A DNA stretch of 29,701 bases, taken from contig JAHHQP010000024.1 in assembly GCA_020026355.1 (NCBI GenBank), positions 1-29,701 of the forward strand, in the 5' to 3' direction. Source of the stretch: Bacteroidales bacterium. Lineage in GTDB: Bacteria; Bacteroidota; Bacteroidia; Bacteroidales; UBA932. Both the position numbers and the translations under genes were made by a program. Below the pieces are notes generated by a model. The model was not told the DNA's origin. It saw only the letters and a program-made list of their open reading frames with translations, and did no database searches. This document shows, piece by piece, positions 8,147 through 15,641 of this stretch (the stretch's first letter is position 1; every line of letters begins with the position of its first letter).

Positions 8147-8728
8147 CTACTTAGCCTGTGCAGCTGCCTGAGCGGCCTGAGCCTGGGCCTGAAGTTCCTG
8201 CTGGAGCTGCTCGAGCGTTCTGCCCGCAGGGATGTTCACAGCTTTTCTTGCCTCAGCGGTAAGGTCAATGGCCTGGAGTTCATCATAATAAAGGAGAGAA
8301 CTCTTGTCAAAGACGAAGATCAGTCCTTTAGACTTTGCCAGACTCTTCACGGCTTTCTGAGCTTTCTCGAGAATCGGAGCCTGAAGCTGCGCCTGAGACT
8401 GCTGGAGTTCCTGCTGGAGAATCTGCTGGAATTCCTGGATACGGCCTTCCATATCCTGAATCTCTCTCATCTTGCTTTCGCGGATAGCCGGAGTCCAGGT
8501 GGATTGTTTCTGCTGGAACTGCGTAGCCTTGGTCTGGTACTCCTGGTACATCATCTGCATCTGCTCGCCAGCCTCTTTTTCCTGAGCGGCGATCTTCACT
8601 CTTGCGGAATCCATTTCCGGCATGAGCTGAACGATTTCTCCGAAATCAACGTAAGCGAATTTCTTCTCCTGTGCTGAAGCAGCCACTGCTACGGAAAGCA
8701 TCGCTGCTATGATAAGGATCTTTTTCAT
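8147..8728 (-). CDS. ompH: OmpH/Skp-family periplasmic chaperone
   Basis: This is a 193-residue exported protein with signal peptide MKKILIIAAMLSVAVAASAQ, cleaved near residue 20. A short beta segment (KFAYVDFGEIVQLMPEMD) precedes a long charged alpha-helical coiled coil, and the chain closes back with a second beta part (GLIFVFDKSSLLYYDE). This is the jellyfish layout of Skp/OmpH chaperones, which carry unfolded outer-membrane proteins across the periplasm. The C-terminus is a Gln/Ala-rich run (QAQAAQAAAQAK), slightly longer than the minimal fold needs. It lies 90 bases downstream of bamA, the machine it would feed, and its transcript ends at the terminator at 8072-8106. A second, lipoprotein OmpH-like gene occurs at 13862-14515. 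Confidence 0.9.
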   Translation of the reverse strand: MKKILIIAAMLSVAVAASAQEKKFAYVDFGEIVQLMPEMDSARVKIAAQEKEAGEQMQMMYQEYQTKATQFQQKQSTWTPAIRESKMREIQDMEGRIQEFQQILQQELQQSQAQLQAPILEKAQKAVKSLAKSKGLIFVFDKSSLLYYDELQAIDLTAEARKAVNIPAGRTLEQLQQELQAQAQAAQAAAQAK

Positions 8729-8818
8729 AATTTATTCTTTTTTTATTGTTATTAGTTGCACTTGAAACAAAGTGGACAGTCATCATTCAGCAAAAGCCAC
8801 ACCAAACTGTCCGATCCG

Positions 8819-11410
8819 TCAGAATTGCTGTCCGATCACAAAGTGGAACTGGCTTCCACCATTGACCGGATCGTCGAATCCCCAACCCCAGTCGACACCG
8901 AGCAGACCGATCATCGGAAGGAAGACCCTCACGCCGACACCGGCTGAACGTTTGATCTGGAACGGATTGAACTTACGGATATCATCCCAGCAGTTACCTC
9001 CTTCCAGGAAGAGCAGCGCATAGATGGTCGACTGCGGCTGCAGCACCACCGGATAACGGAGCTCGACCGTGAACTTGTCATAGACATTACCTGCGTAATA
9101 GTTTCCGGAAAGCGACTGATCCGTCGCCATCGGAGTCAAGGAGTAGTTCTCGTAACCACGGAGAGCGATGATCTCGGAACCGTAGGTATCGTAACCTGAC
9201 ATGCCGTCACCACCGAGACGGAAGCCCTCGAACGGAGAATAGCCCCAGTTCCTGTTGTAATAGCCCAGATAACCGAACTGTGCACGGGCCATCAGGACAA
9301 GGTCGCCGACCAGTTTAGTATAGACGGTACCCTTGAAAGACCATTTATGATACTCGATCCACTTGTAACGCTGCTGTGGAGTCTGTCTGGAATAATCGAT
9401 ATCTTTCCAGCTCTTCACTTTCTCCTGATAATATTCACCGGTTGCAGGATCCATCCTCCAAGCCTTCTTGCGGAGCAGGGAATATGGTGGAGTCAACTGC
9501 AGGGACAGGCTGAAATCGGAACCCTGTCTCGGGTAGATCTGCTGGTCCGTAGAGTTACGGGAAAGACTGATCGTATAGCTCAGGTTATGGGAAATACCGG
9601 TATCGAACATGAACTGGTAACGCCAATCCTGAAGTCTATAGGTCTGCCAGCTGAGCTGGTTGTAAAGGACGAAATAGTTGTCCGGCCATTTCAGTCGGGT
9701 ACCCAGACCGGCTGCGAAACCATAGACTTCCATGAACTCATCATTGTTCAGCACATTGAAAGCCAGATAAGAGTTCGTCTGTCTCGTATAGTACAGGGAC
9801 AAGTTCAATGAGGTCGGCTTCTTGCCGAAGAGCCAAGGCTCGGAGAAGCTGGCAGAGAGACTGGTATAATAAGTACCGTTCGTCTGGAAACGGAAAGCAA
9901 GATTCTGTGCGTCACCGAGCGGAACCGGTCTCCAGGCCGACTTGTCGAAGAACCTGCGGGTCGAGAAGTTGTTGAAGCTTACACCGACCGTAGCCACGAA
10001 GGTGTTACCGCCCCAACCTCCGGAAAGTTCCAGCTGGCTGGAAGGTTTCTCCGTCACGTTATAGATGATGTCAACCGTATTGTCCATCTGGTTCGGAATG
10101 ATGGAATATCCGGTATTCGGATCCATGATAGCCTCTGGATCGAACTGACCCATGGAAGCGATCTCACGGATGGAACGTTCGAAATCAGACTGGCTGAAAA
10201 GGTAACCCGGACGAGTGAAAACCTGACGGCGGATCACCCTTTCATTGGTCAGATCATTACCGTTGATGATGATGTTGTTCAAGGTGGCAGGTTTTCCTTC
10301 CACAACCCTCAATTCCACATCCACGGAATCACCCTCGATATTGAGCTCAACCGGCTGGACATTGAAGAAGAGGTAACCGTTGTCACGGTACAGCTTGGAT
10401 ACATCGTATTCATTCTGCTTTCCACCTCCGAAGAGACGTTTCTCCAACGTCACGACATCGTAAGGATCCCCCTTACGGATCATCAGGATTTCATCCAGGG
10501 TTTCTGTCGGATAGACGGAGTTGCCGGTCCACTTGACATCACGGAAATAATATTTCTTACCTTCGTCGATATAGAAATCGATGCCCAGTCTGCCGGGTTC
10601 CATATAATAGATGGAATCCCTCAGGATACGGGCATCACGGAAACCGGCTTCGTTGAAGACGCTGATCAGGTTCTTCTTATCATTCTCATACTCCTTCTCA
10701 TTGAATTTCTTGGAGTTGAAGAAGTTGATGAAGCGGTTATCCTTCGTCTTCTTCATCGCCCTCACCAGCTTGTTCTCCTTCAGGCTCTTGTTGCCGTAGA
10801 AATTGATCTTCTTGATCTTCACCTTCTGCCCACGGTCCACCGCGAAATTCACACGGACAGCATTCGCCACCACCTTATCTTTCTTGGAATAGGCCTCCAC
10901 CTTCACGTTCTGGAAACCTTTCTCCCGGAAATAACGGGTGATGATGTCGATGGATGTCTTCTTCACATATTCAGAAAACACTCCACCGCGACGCAGATTA
11001 AGACGCTCGAGCAATTCTTTCTGCTCACCGGACTTGACTCCGCTGAAAGTCCATTTGGAGACCCTCGGACGCTCCTGAATGAGAATCTTGAAATAAGCGG
11101 TATCTCGGCTCGGAACCAGAGAATCCACGGCGACAGCGACATCCTCGAAGAAACGCTGGTGCCAGAGACGGTTCACGATGCCGGATATCTCCTCGCTCGG
11201 TACAGTCACTTCCATACCTTTGCGCAGACCGGTGAGCTGGAGGATCTGATCCTCGCTGAAATAAGTGTTTCCCTCGACGGAAACACCTCCTACCACATAT
11301 TTCTTGGGACTGTTGTAATCGATCTCTATCTGCTCACTCGGTTGCTGTGCCCACGCGGACGCCGGCAACATGAACAGCAGTGAAAGCAACAATATCTGTC
11401 TGAATTTCAT
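8819..11410 (-). CDS. bamA: Outer-membrane protein assembly factor BamA (Omp85)
   Basis: This is an 863-residue Omp85 protein. It has a signal peptide ending near ASAWAQ (residue 22), a periplasmic region of about five POTRA repeats (roughly residues 35-435), and a C-terminal 16-strand barrel from about residue 455 (QLELSGGWGG) to the final phenylalanine. The conserved barrel-loop motif appears as ALRGYE near residue 748, the usual (V/I)RG(F/Y). BamA inserts beta-barrel proteins into the outer membrane. It sits between uppS (38 bases upstream) and ompH on the same strand, a conserved Bacteroidota order. An internal promoter-like box lies just before it. Confidence 0.96.
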   Translation of the reverse strand: MKFRQILLLSLLFMLPASAWAQQPSEQIEIDYNSPKKYVVGGVSVEGNTYFSEDQILQLTGLRKGMEVTVPSEEISGIVNRLWHQRFFEDVAVAVDSLVPSRDTAYFKILIQERPRVSKWTFSGVKSGEQKELLERLNLRRGGVFSEYVKKTSIDIITRYFREKGFQNVKVEAYSKKDKVVANAVRVNFAVDRGQKVKIKKINFYGNKSLKENKLVRAMKKTKDNRFINFFNSKKFNEKEYENDKKNLISVFNEAGFRDARILRDSIYYMEPGRLGIDFYIDEGKKYYFRDVKWTGNSVYPTETLDEILMIRKGDPYDVVTLEKRLFGGGKQNEYDVSKLYRDNGYLFFNVQPVELNIEGDSVDVELRVVEGKPATLNNIIINGNDLTNERVIRRQVFTRPGYLFSQSDFERSIREIASMGQFDPEAIMDPNTGYSIIPNQMDNTVDIIYNVTEKPSSQLELSGGWGGNTFVATVGVSFNNFSTRRFFDKSAWRPVPLGDAQNLAFRFQTNGTYYTSLSASFSEPWLFGKKPTSLNLSLYYTRQTNSYLAFNVLNNDEFMEVYGFAAGLGTRLKWPDNYFVLYNQLSWQTYRLQDWRYQFMFDTGISHNLSYTISLSRNSTDQQIYPRQGSDFSLSLQLTPPYSLLRKKAWRMDPATGEYYQEKVKSWKDIDYSRQTPQQRYKWIEYHKWSFKGTVYTKLVGDLVLMARAQFGYLGYYNRNWGYSPFEGFRLGGDGMSGYDTYGSEIIALRGYENYSLTPMATDQSLSGNYYAGNVYDKFTVELRYPVVLQPQSTIYALLFLEGGNCWDDIRKFNPFQIKRSAGVGVRVFLPMIGLLGVDWGWGFDDPVNGGSQFHFVIGQQF

Positions 11411-11434
11411 TTTTCGTGTTTTGGTTCAAATGTG

Positions 11435-11442
11435 CAAATATA
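11435..11442 (-). promoter_or_regulatory. Candidate internal -7 box before bamA
   Basis: TATATTTG on the minus strand, 24 bases before the bamA start codon in the short uppS-bamA gap, matches TAnnTTTG exactly. No convincing -33 TTG is visible at the expected distance. Confidence 0.35.
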
Positions 11443-11448
11443 GCAGAT

Positions 11449-12174
11449 TTATTTCACTTTACCATAACGGCGGTCCCGTTTTGCATAGGTATCAAGCGCT
11501 GCAAGGAACTGAGGTTTACGGAAATCCGGCCATAATGTCTCTGGAAAGACGAATTCGGTATAGGCGGCTTGCCAGAGCAGGTAATTGCTGATCCGCTGTT
11601 CTCCGGAAGTACGGATGATCAGGTCCGGATCCGGAATCCCGGCCGTGCAGAGATAATTTCCGAAACCATCCATATCCATGGAGGCGATGAATTTCTCCGG
11701 ATCCCTGCTGGCCGCCGCAGCAGCAGCGAACTTCTTCGCCGCTTCCAGGATGTCCCATTTTCCACTGTAGCTCAGGAAAACGATCAGCGTCATTCCGTCA
11801 TTGTCAGCAGTCTGTGCCATAGCCTCGTCGATCGCCTGATTCAGGCTGTCTCCTAACCGGCTGCGATGTCCCAGGACCACGAACCGGATCCTGTTCTCCA
11901 TGAAATTGTCCATTTCCTGAACCATTGCCTTGACCATCATGGCCATCAATGCCTCGACCTCCTGCTGAGGACGACTCCAGTTCTCTTCGGAAAACGCATA
12001 GAGCGAAAGGTACTTCACCCCCGCTTCCGCCGCCGCTTCCGTGCAGGAACGGACACTTTCAACACCTTCGACATGCCCGCGCACTCGCTCCAGGCCTCTT
12101 TCCTGGGCCCAACGGCCATTTCCGTCCATGATGATGGACACGTGAACAGGAACATTATTCTTTTCCATGGTCAT
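11449..12174 (-). CDS. uppS: Isoprenyl transferase (undecaprenyl diphosphate synthase)
   Basis: This 241-residue cis-prenyltransferase adds isopentenyl units to farnesyl diphosphate to make the C55 lipid carrier for peptidoglycan and surface glycans. The catalytic motif IIMDGNGRWA (residues 14-23, Asp17), His34, FSEENWSRP (61-69) and the C-terminal RTSGEQRISNYLLWQ with the following TEFVFPE are all present. The start codon overlaps the nadK stop as ATGA (12171-12174), typical of translational coupling. An in-frame ATG two codons later is the alternative start. Confidence 0.96.
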   Translation of the reverse strand: MTMEKNNVPVHVSIIMDGNGRWAQERGLERVRGHVEGVESVRSCTEAAAEAGVKYLSLYAFSEENWSRPQQEVEALMAMMVKAMVQEMDNFMENRIRFVVLGHRSRLGDSLNQAIDEAMAQTADNDGMTLIVFLSYSGKWDILEAAKKFAAAAAASRDPEKFIASMDMDGFGNYLCTAGIPDPDLIIRTSGEQRISNYLLWQAAYTEFVFPETLWPDFRKPQFLAALDTYAKRDRRYGKVK

Positions 12175-12995
12175 TCATTTGAGTTCATGTTGTTACGGAT
12201 ATCTTCACCCCAGAAAAGTTTCTCTGTAAGGGCTTTGATGAAATTGGAATGGTTCAATCTTACCTTCTTCAGACCGAAATCCGCCTTGGAGATCCGGACG
12301 CTTTCCCCGGATGAAAGCTGAACCATCCGGTTGTCTGCCGAGAAGACGACATGTTCGTCCCTGGACTGGAACTTCAAGGTGATGTCCGACGCATCCGGTA
12401 CAACCAGCGGACGGACATTGAGATTGTGCGGAGCGATCGGCGCAATGATGAGCACTTTGGATTCAGGCATCACGATCGGACCTCCCACACTCAGGGAATA
12501 AGCCGTGGAACCTGAGCTGGTCGCGACCAGAAGGCCGTCGGCCCAGTAGGTCGGCAAGGTGACCCCATTGACACAGACATCCACGCCTAAAATAGAACCG
12601 GAGCCACGGTGGACCACGATCTCATTCAAGGCATAAGGCCAGTAATCATCCGGAAGTTCCGCTTCGGAAACCTCCAGCAGAGTACGGTTCTCGAAAGTAT
12701 AGGCACCGGAATCCAAGGCACCGACCACAGCTTCAGGAGCATTCTCGGACAGGAAGCCCATCCGGCCCAGATTCACGCCCAGCACCGGAATGCCGGCACC
12801 GGCTACGGCCATGGCAGCAGAGAGGAATGTTCCGTCTCCGCCGACACTCAACAATATGTCCGTATGTTCCAGAGCCGCTTCGTCTCCTTCATGGAAACAG
12901 ACTTCATGGCCGGAAGCGGAAAGTCCTCTGATCATCTGCGAGACCCTGAGGTCCTCACGATCAAGTCCCCTCCCTAAATAAACTGCAATCTTCAT
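12171..12995 (-). CDS. nadK: NAD kinase
   Basis: This 274-residue cytoplasmic enzyme phosphorylates NAD to NADP. It has the GGDGT motif (residues 52-56), the NE motif (Asn124-Glu125 in ALNEIVVHR), and the glycine-rich ADGLLVATSSGSTAYS stretch (152-167) that define the family. The open frame extends upstream to 13559, but that part is antisense to pdxJ; the real start is ATG at 12993-12995 (MKIAVYLGRG), which gives the family's normal length. It is divergent from pdxJ and is the first gene of the nadK-uppS-bamA-ompH unit. Confidence 0.95.
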   Translation of the reverse strand: MKIAVYLGRGLDREDLRVSQMIRGLSASGHEVCFHEGDEAALEHTDILLSVGGDGTFLSAAMAVAGAGIPVLGVNLGRMGFLSENAPEAVVGALDSGAYTFENRTLLEVSEAELPDDYWPYALNEIVVHRGSGSILGVDVCVNGVTLPTYWADGLLVATSSGSTAYSLSVGGPIVMPESKVLIIAPIAPHNLNVRPLVVPDASDITLKFQSRDEHVVFSADNRMVQLSSGESVRISKADFGLKKVRLNHSNFIKALTEKLFWGEDIRNNMNSNE

Positions 12996-13013
12996 TTTCT
13001 TTCTAACAGATTT

Positions 13014-13036
13014 CAAAATTAACACATTATTATCAA
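13014..13036 (-). promoter_or_regulatory. Candidate promoter for nadK
   Basis: The minus strand carries TAATTTTG (13014-13021), an exact TAnnTTTG match 18 bases before the nadK start codon. A TTG lies 12 bases upstream of it (13034-13036). The 12-base spacing is shorter than the usual 17-23. Confidence 0.4.
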
Positions 13037-13039
13037 TAA

Positions 13040-13062
13040 TTGAAGTTAATTGTATATTTTTG
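13040..13062 (+). promoter_or_regulatory. Candidate promoter for pdxJ
   Basis: TATTTTTG at 13055-13062 matches TAnnTTTG, with TTG at 13040-13042 spaced 12 bases upstream. It lies 36 bases before the chosen pdxJ ATG and is back to back with the nadK promoter candidate. Confidence 0.4.
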
Positions 13063-13098
13063 CCTATACAAATGCAAAGAATCCATAAAACTAGAAAA

Positions 13099-13818
13099 AT
13101 GACAAGACTGAGCGTAAACATAAATAAAATCGCGACCCTCCGCAACGCTCGCGGCGGCAATATGCCGGACGTGCTGAAAGCAGCGAAAGACATAGAAAGC
13201 TTCGGTGCCGAGGGAATCACCGTCCATCCGAGACCGGACGAAAGACACATCAGATATGCGGACGCCAGAGCGCTCAAACCTCTCCTCCACACAGAATTCA
13301 ACATTGAAGGCAACCCGATTCCTTCTTTCATTGACCTGGTAGAAGAAATCAGGCCAGCACAGGTGACCCTGGTGCCGGACGCAGCAGACGCCATCACCTC
13401 CAATGCCGGATGGGACACCGTGAGACACAGGACCTTCCTGACCGAGACCTGCGCCCGATTCAAGGCAGCAGGCATCAGGACTTCCATCTTCATTGACCCG
13501 AAACCTGAAATGGCAGAAGCGGCAGCGGCATGCGGCTGCGACCGGGTCGAGCTGTACACCGAGGGCTATGCACGCCTCTATCCGGAAGGACGCGAAGCGG
13601 CGATCGCACCCTACCTCGCGACGGCCGAAGCAGCCAGGAACTGCGGACTTGGACTGAATGCCGGACACGACTTGAATCTGGAGAATCTGGAGTATTTCAT
13701 CCGGACCATTCCATGGACAGACGAAGTTTCCATCGGGCACGCGCTCATCTGCGATGCGCTTTATCTCGGTCTGGAGCAAACAATCCACGAATACCTCAAG
13801 AGAATCAAGATATTTTGA
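13099..13818 (+). CDS. pdxJ: Pyridoxine 5'-phosphate synthase
   Basis: PdxJ condenses 3-amino-2-oxopropyl phosphate with deoxyxylulose 5-phosphate in the DXP-dependent vitamin B6 pathway. The 239-residue protein has the TIM-barrel motifs of the family: LSVNINKIATLRNARGG near the N-terminus, ITVHPRPDERHI (40-51), and LNAGHDLNLENL with IGHALICDALYLGL near the end. The frame is open from a TTG at 13060, but that codon overlaps the promoter-like box. ATG at 13099 puts LSVNIN at the position normal for the family. It is divergent from nadK. A promoter-like box separates it from the next OmpH-type gene. Confidence 0.96.
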   Translation: MTRLSVNINKIATLRNARGGNMPDVLKAAKDIESFGAEGITVHPRPDERHIRYADARALKPLLHTEFNIEGNPIPSFIDLVEEIRPAQVTLVPDAADAITSNAGWDTVRHRTFLTETCARFKAAGIRTSIFIDPKPEMAEAAAACGCDRVELYTEGYARLYPEGREAAIAPYLATAEAARNCGLGLNAGHDLNLENLEYFIRTIPWTDEVSIGHALICDALYLGLEQTIHEYLKRIKIF

Positions 13819-13819
13819 T

Positions 13820-13827
13820 TATATTTG
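13820..13827 (+). promoter_or_regulatory. Candidate -7 box before the lipoprotein OmpH gene
   Basis: TATATTTG is an exact TAnnTTTG match, beginning two bases after the pdxJ stop codon and 35 bases before the next start. No clear -33 partner is seen. Confidence 0.4.
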
Positions 13828-13861
13828 TCTTTCATTGCAAAAAATTCAAAAACCATAAAAA

Positions 13862-14515
13862 ATGAAAAAATCTACTATTATCCTCAGTGCAGCTAAACTT
13901 GCCGCTGCAGTGCTTGGCCTGAGCCTTGTGATGACCAGCTGCAAGAACGACGCTGAAGCAAACGCTGAAACTACCGCAGCCAACGGTGCTGCCGAACTCG
14001 TGAAACCAGAAGACACCACCGGATCACTGACCGGAAAAGCCGCATTCGTGAACATGGACCAGATCTACCAGCAGTACGGCATGGCCATCGACCTTTCCGC
14101 CGCTCTCGAGAAGAAGAGCGGAAACATCCAGGCAGAGATCGAGAAGAGAGGAAAGAAACTCGAAAATGAGGTAAAGGCTTTCCAGGATAAGGTACAGAAA
14201 GGTCTCATGACCCGTTCAACCGCAGAAATGGAAGGTCAGAAGCTCCAGCAGAAAGAGGCTGATCTCAACCAGTATGTCGCCCAGAAACAGCAGGAGATGC
14301 AGGAAGAGACTTTCGTGACCACGAACCAGATCAACAACGCGATCATCACCTTCATCAACAAGTTCAATGAAGAGAAGAAGTACGACATGATCCTGACCAA
14401 CCAGGGCCCGGTTCCTTTCGTGATCGCCGCCAATGCGAAGCTGAACATTACCGCTGAGATCATTGAAGGTCTCAATGCAGAGTATCACGCAGCCAATGCT
14501 GAAAAAACGAAATAA
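13862..14515 (+). CDS. OmpH/Skp-like predicted lipoprotein
   Basis: This 217-residue protein is the second OmpH-type protein in the window. Its N-terminus has a hydrophobic signal ending LVMTSC, a plausible lipobox with Cys27 as the lipidated residue, so it is probably membrane-anchored rather than soluble. After a low-complexity spacer rich in Ala, Asn and Thr, the OmpH fold appears: AAFVNMDQIYQQYGMAIDLS, a long coiled-coil with many Lys, Glu and Gln residues, then YDMILTNQGPVPFVIA. A role in holding outer-membrane clients is inferred from the family. It precedes the glycosyltransferase gene by 3 bases. Confidence 0.85.
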   Translation: MKKSTIILSAAKLAAAVLGLSLVMTSCKNDAEANAETTAANGAAELVKPEDTTGSLTGKAAFVNMDQIYQQYGMAIDLSAALEKKSGNIQAEIEKRGKKLENEVKAFQDKVQKGLMTRSTAEMEGQKLQQKEADLNQYVAQKQQEMQEETFVTTNQINNAIITFINKFNEEKKYDMILTNQGPVPFVIAANAKLNITAEIIEGLNAEYHAANAEKTK

Positions 14516-14518
14516 ATC

Positions 14519-15640
14519 TTGAAAATAGCGTTACTGTCTTGTTTTTACCCTTATCGGGGAGGAATCTCTCAGTTCAATGCCTGTCTGTACGGAGAACTGA
14601 GCAAGCATCATGTGGTCAAAGCCTTCAACTTCAGCAGGCAATATCCTGAATTCCTCTTCCCTGGGAAGACACAATACGTAACGGAAGACGATGAGGCCGT
14701 ACCGGTAGAGAGCGAATCTCTGCTGGATACGGCCAATCCTTTTTCCTACGCCAGAACCCTGAAAGCCATCAGGGCCTGGGAACCTGACCTGCTCATCGTC
14801 CGCTACTGGATGTCCTGGTTCGGACCGTCCTTAGGCTGGATTACCCGGAGAATGAAGAAGCAGTGCAAGGTCATTTCCATCCTGGACAATGTCATTCCGC
14901 ACGAACCGCGTTTCTTCGACACTCCGCTGACGAAATATTTCCTGAAAGGAAGCGACGGCTGCATCACGCTTTGCGAAGCGGTGTCGAAAGACCTGCTCCG
15001 GCTCAAGCCCGACGCCGTCCATACCGTTATCCAGCATCCCCTATACTCCCATTTCGGAGCCAAGGAAGACCGGGCGGCGGCAGAAAGGAAACTGGGGCTG
15101 GCACCTGGAAAGAAAAACATTCTCTTTTTCGGACTTATCCGGAAATACAAAGGGCTGGATATCCTGATAGAGGCCTTCAGAGGCCTGTCTGCAGACTACC
15201 AGCTCATCATCGCCGGAGAGCCTTACGGCTCTTTCTCCAGTTATCAGGAACAGCTGGACAGTCTGCCGGCGGACCACAAGGTCTTGACCAACCTGAAATA
15301 CATCAGGGACTCCGAGGTCAAGGACTACTTTTCCTCCGCGGACCTGGCCGTACTCCCCTACCGAAGCGCGACCCAGAGCGGCATCAGTTCCGTATCCTAC
15401 CACTTCGAGGTGCCGATGGTCGTCACGAATGTCGGCGGACTGAAAGAGACGATCGGTGACCGAGGCACGGGACTTGTGGTGGAAGAAGCTAGCCCCGAAG
15501 CAGTCCGGGCGGCCATAGAACAATATTTCAGTGATCCGCAACTGGAAAAAGACTGCATCAGCAACATCCGAAAAGAAAAAGAAAGACTATCCTGGAGCGC
15601 ATTCGCCCGCAAACTCCTGGAATTCGCAGACAAACTATAA
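14519..15640 (+). CDS. Glycosyltransferase, GT-B fold (GT4-type)
   Basis: This 373-residue enzyme probably transfers a sugar from a nucleotide donor to a surface glycan or lipid acceptor; acceptor and sugar are unknown. The N-terminal Rossmann half begins KIALLSCFYPYRGGISQFN, the glycine-rich start typical of GT4 enzymes. The donor-binding half shows FFGLIRKYKGLDILIEAF (about 203-220) and PYRSATQSGISSVSY followed by PMVVTNVGGLKE. The start must be TTG at 14519: it gives the complete first strand, lies 3 bases after the preceding stop codon, and the next in-frame ATG is about 100 codons later and would remove the N-terminal fold. It ends 1 base before the LysM gene. Confidence 0.88.
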   Translation: MKIALLSCFYPYRGGISQFNACLYGELSKHHVVKAFNFSRQYPEFLFPGKTQYVTEDDEAVPVESESLLDTANPFSYARTLKAIRAWEPDLLIVRYWMSWFGPSLGWITRRMKKQCKVISILDNVIPHEPRFFDTPLTKYFLKGSDGCITLCEAVSKDLLRLKPDAVHTVIQHPLYSHFGAKEDRAAAERKLGLAPGKKNILFFGLIRKYKGLDILIEAFRGLSADYQLIIAGEPYGSFSSYQEQLDSLPADHKVLTNLKYIRDSEVKDYFSSADLAVLPYRSATQSGISSVSYHFEVPMVVTNVGGLKETIGDRGTGLVVEEASPEAVRAAIEQYFSDPQLEKDCISNIRKEKERLSWSAFARKLLEFADKL

Positions 15641-15641
15641 C

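Noticed and set aside
13060..13098. TTG start for pdxJ
   Set aside because: The codon is part of the predicted -7 box, and the added residues are absent from the family's usual N-terminus.
12996..13559. N-terminal extension of the nadK frame to 462 residues
   Set aside because: The extra part lies across the divergent promoter region and antisense to pdxJ. NAD kinases begin close to the KIAVYLGR strand.
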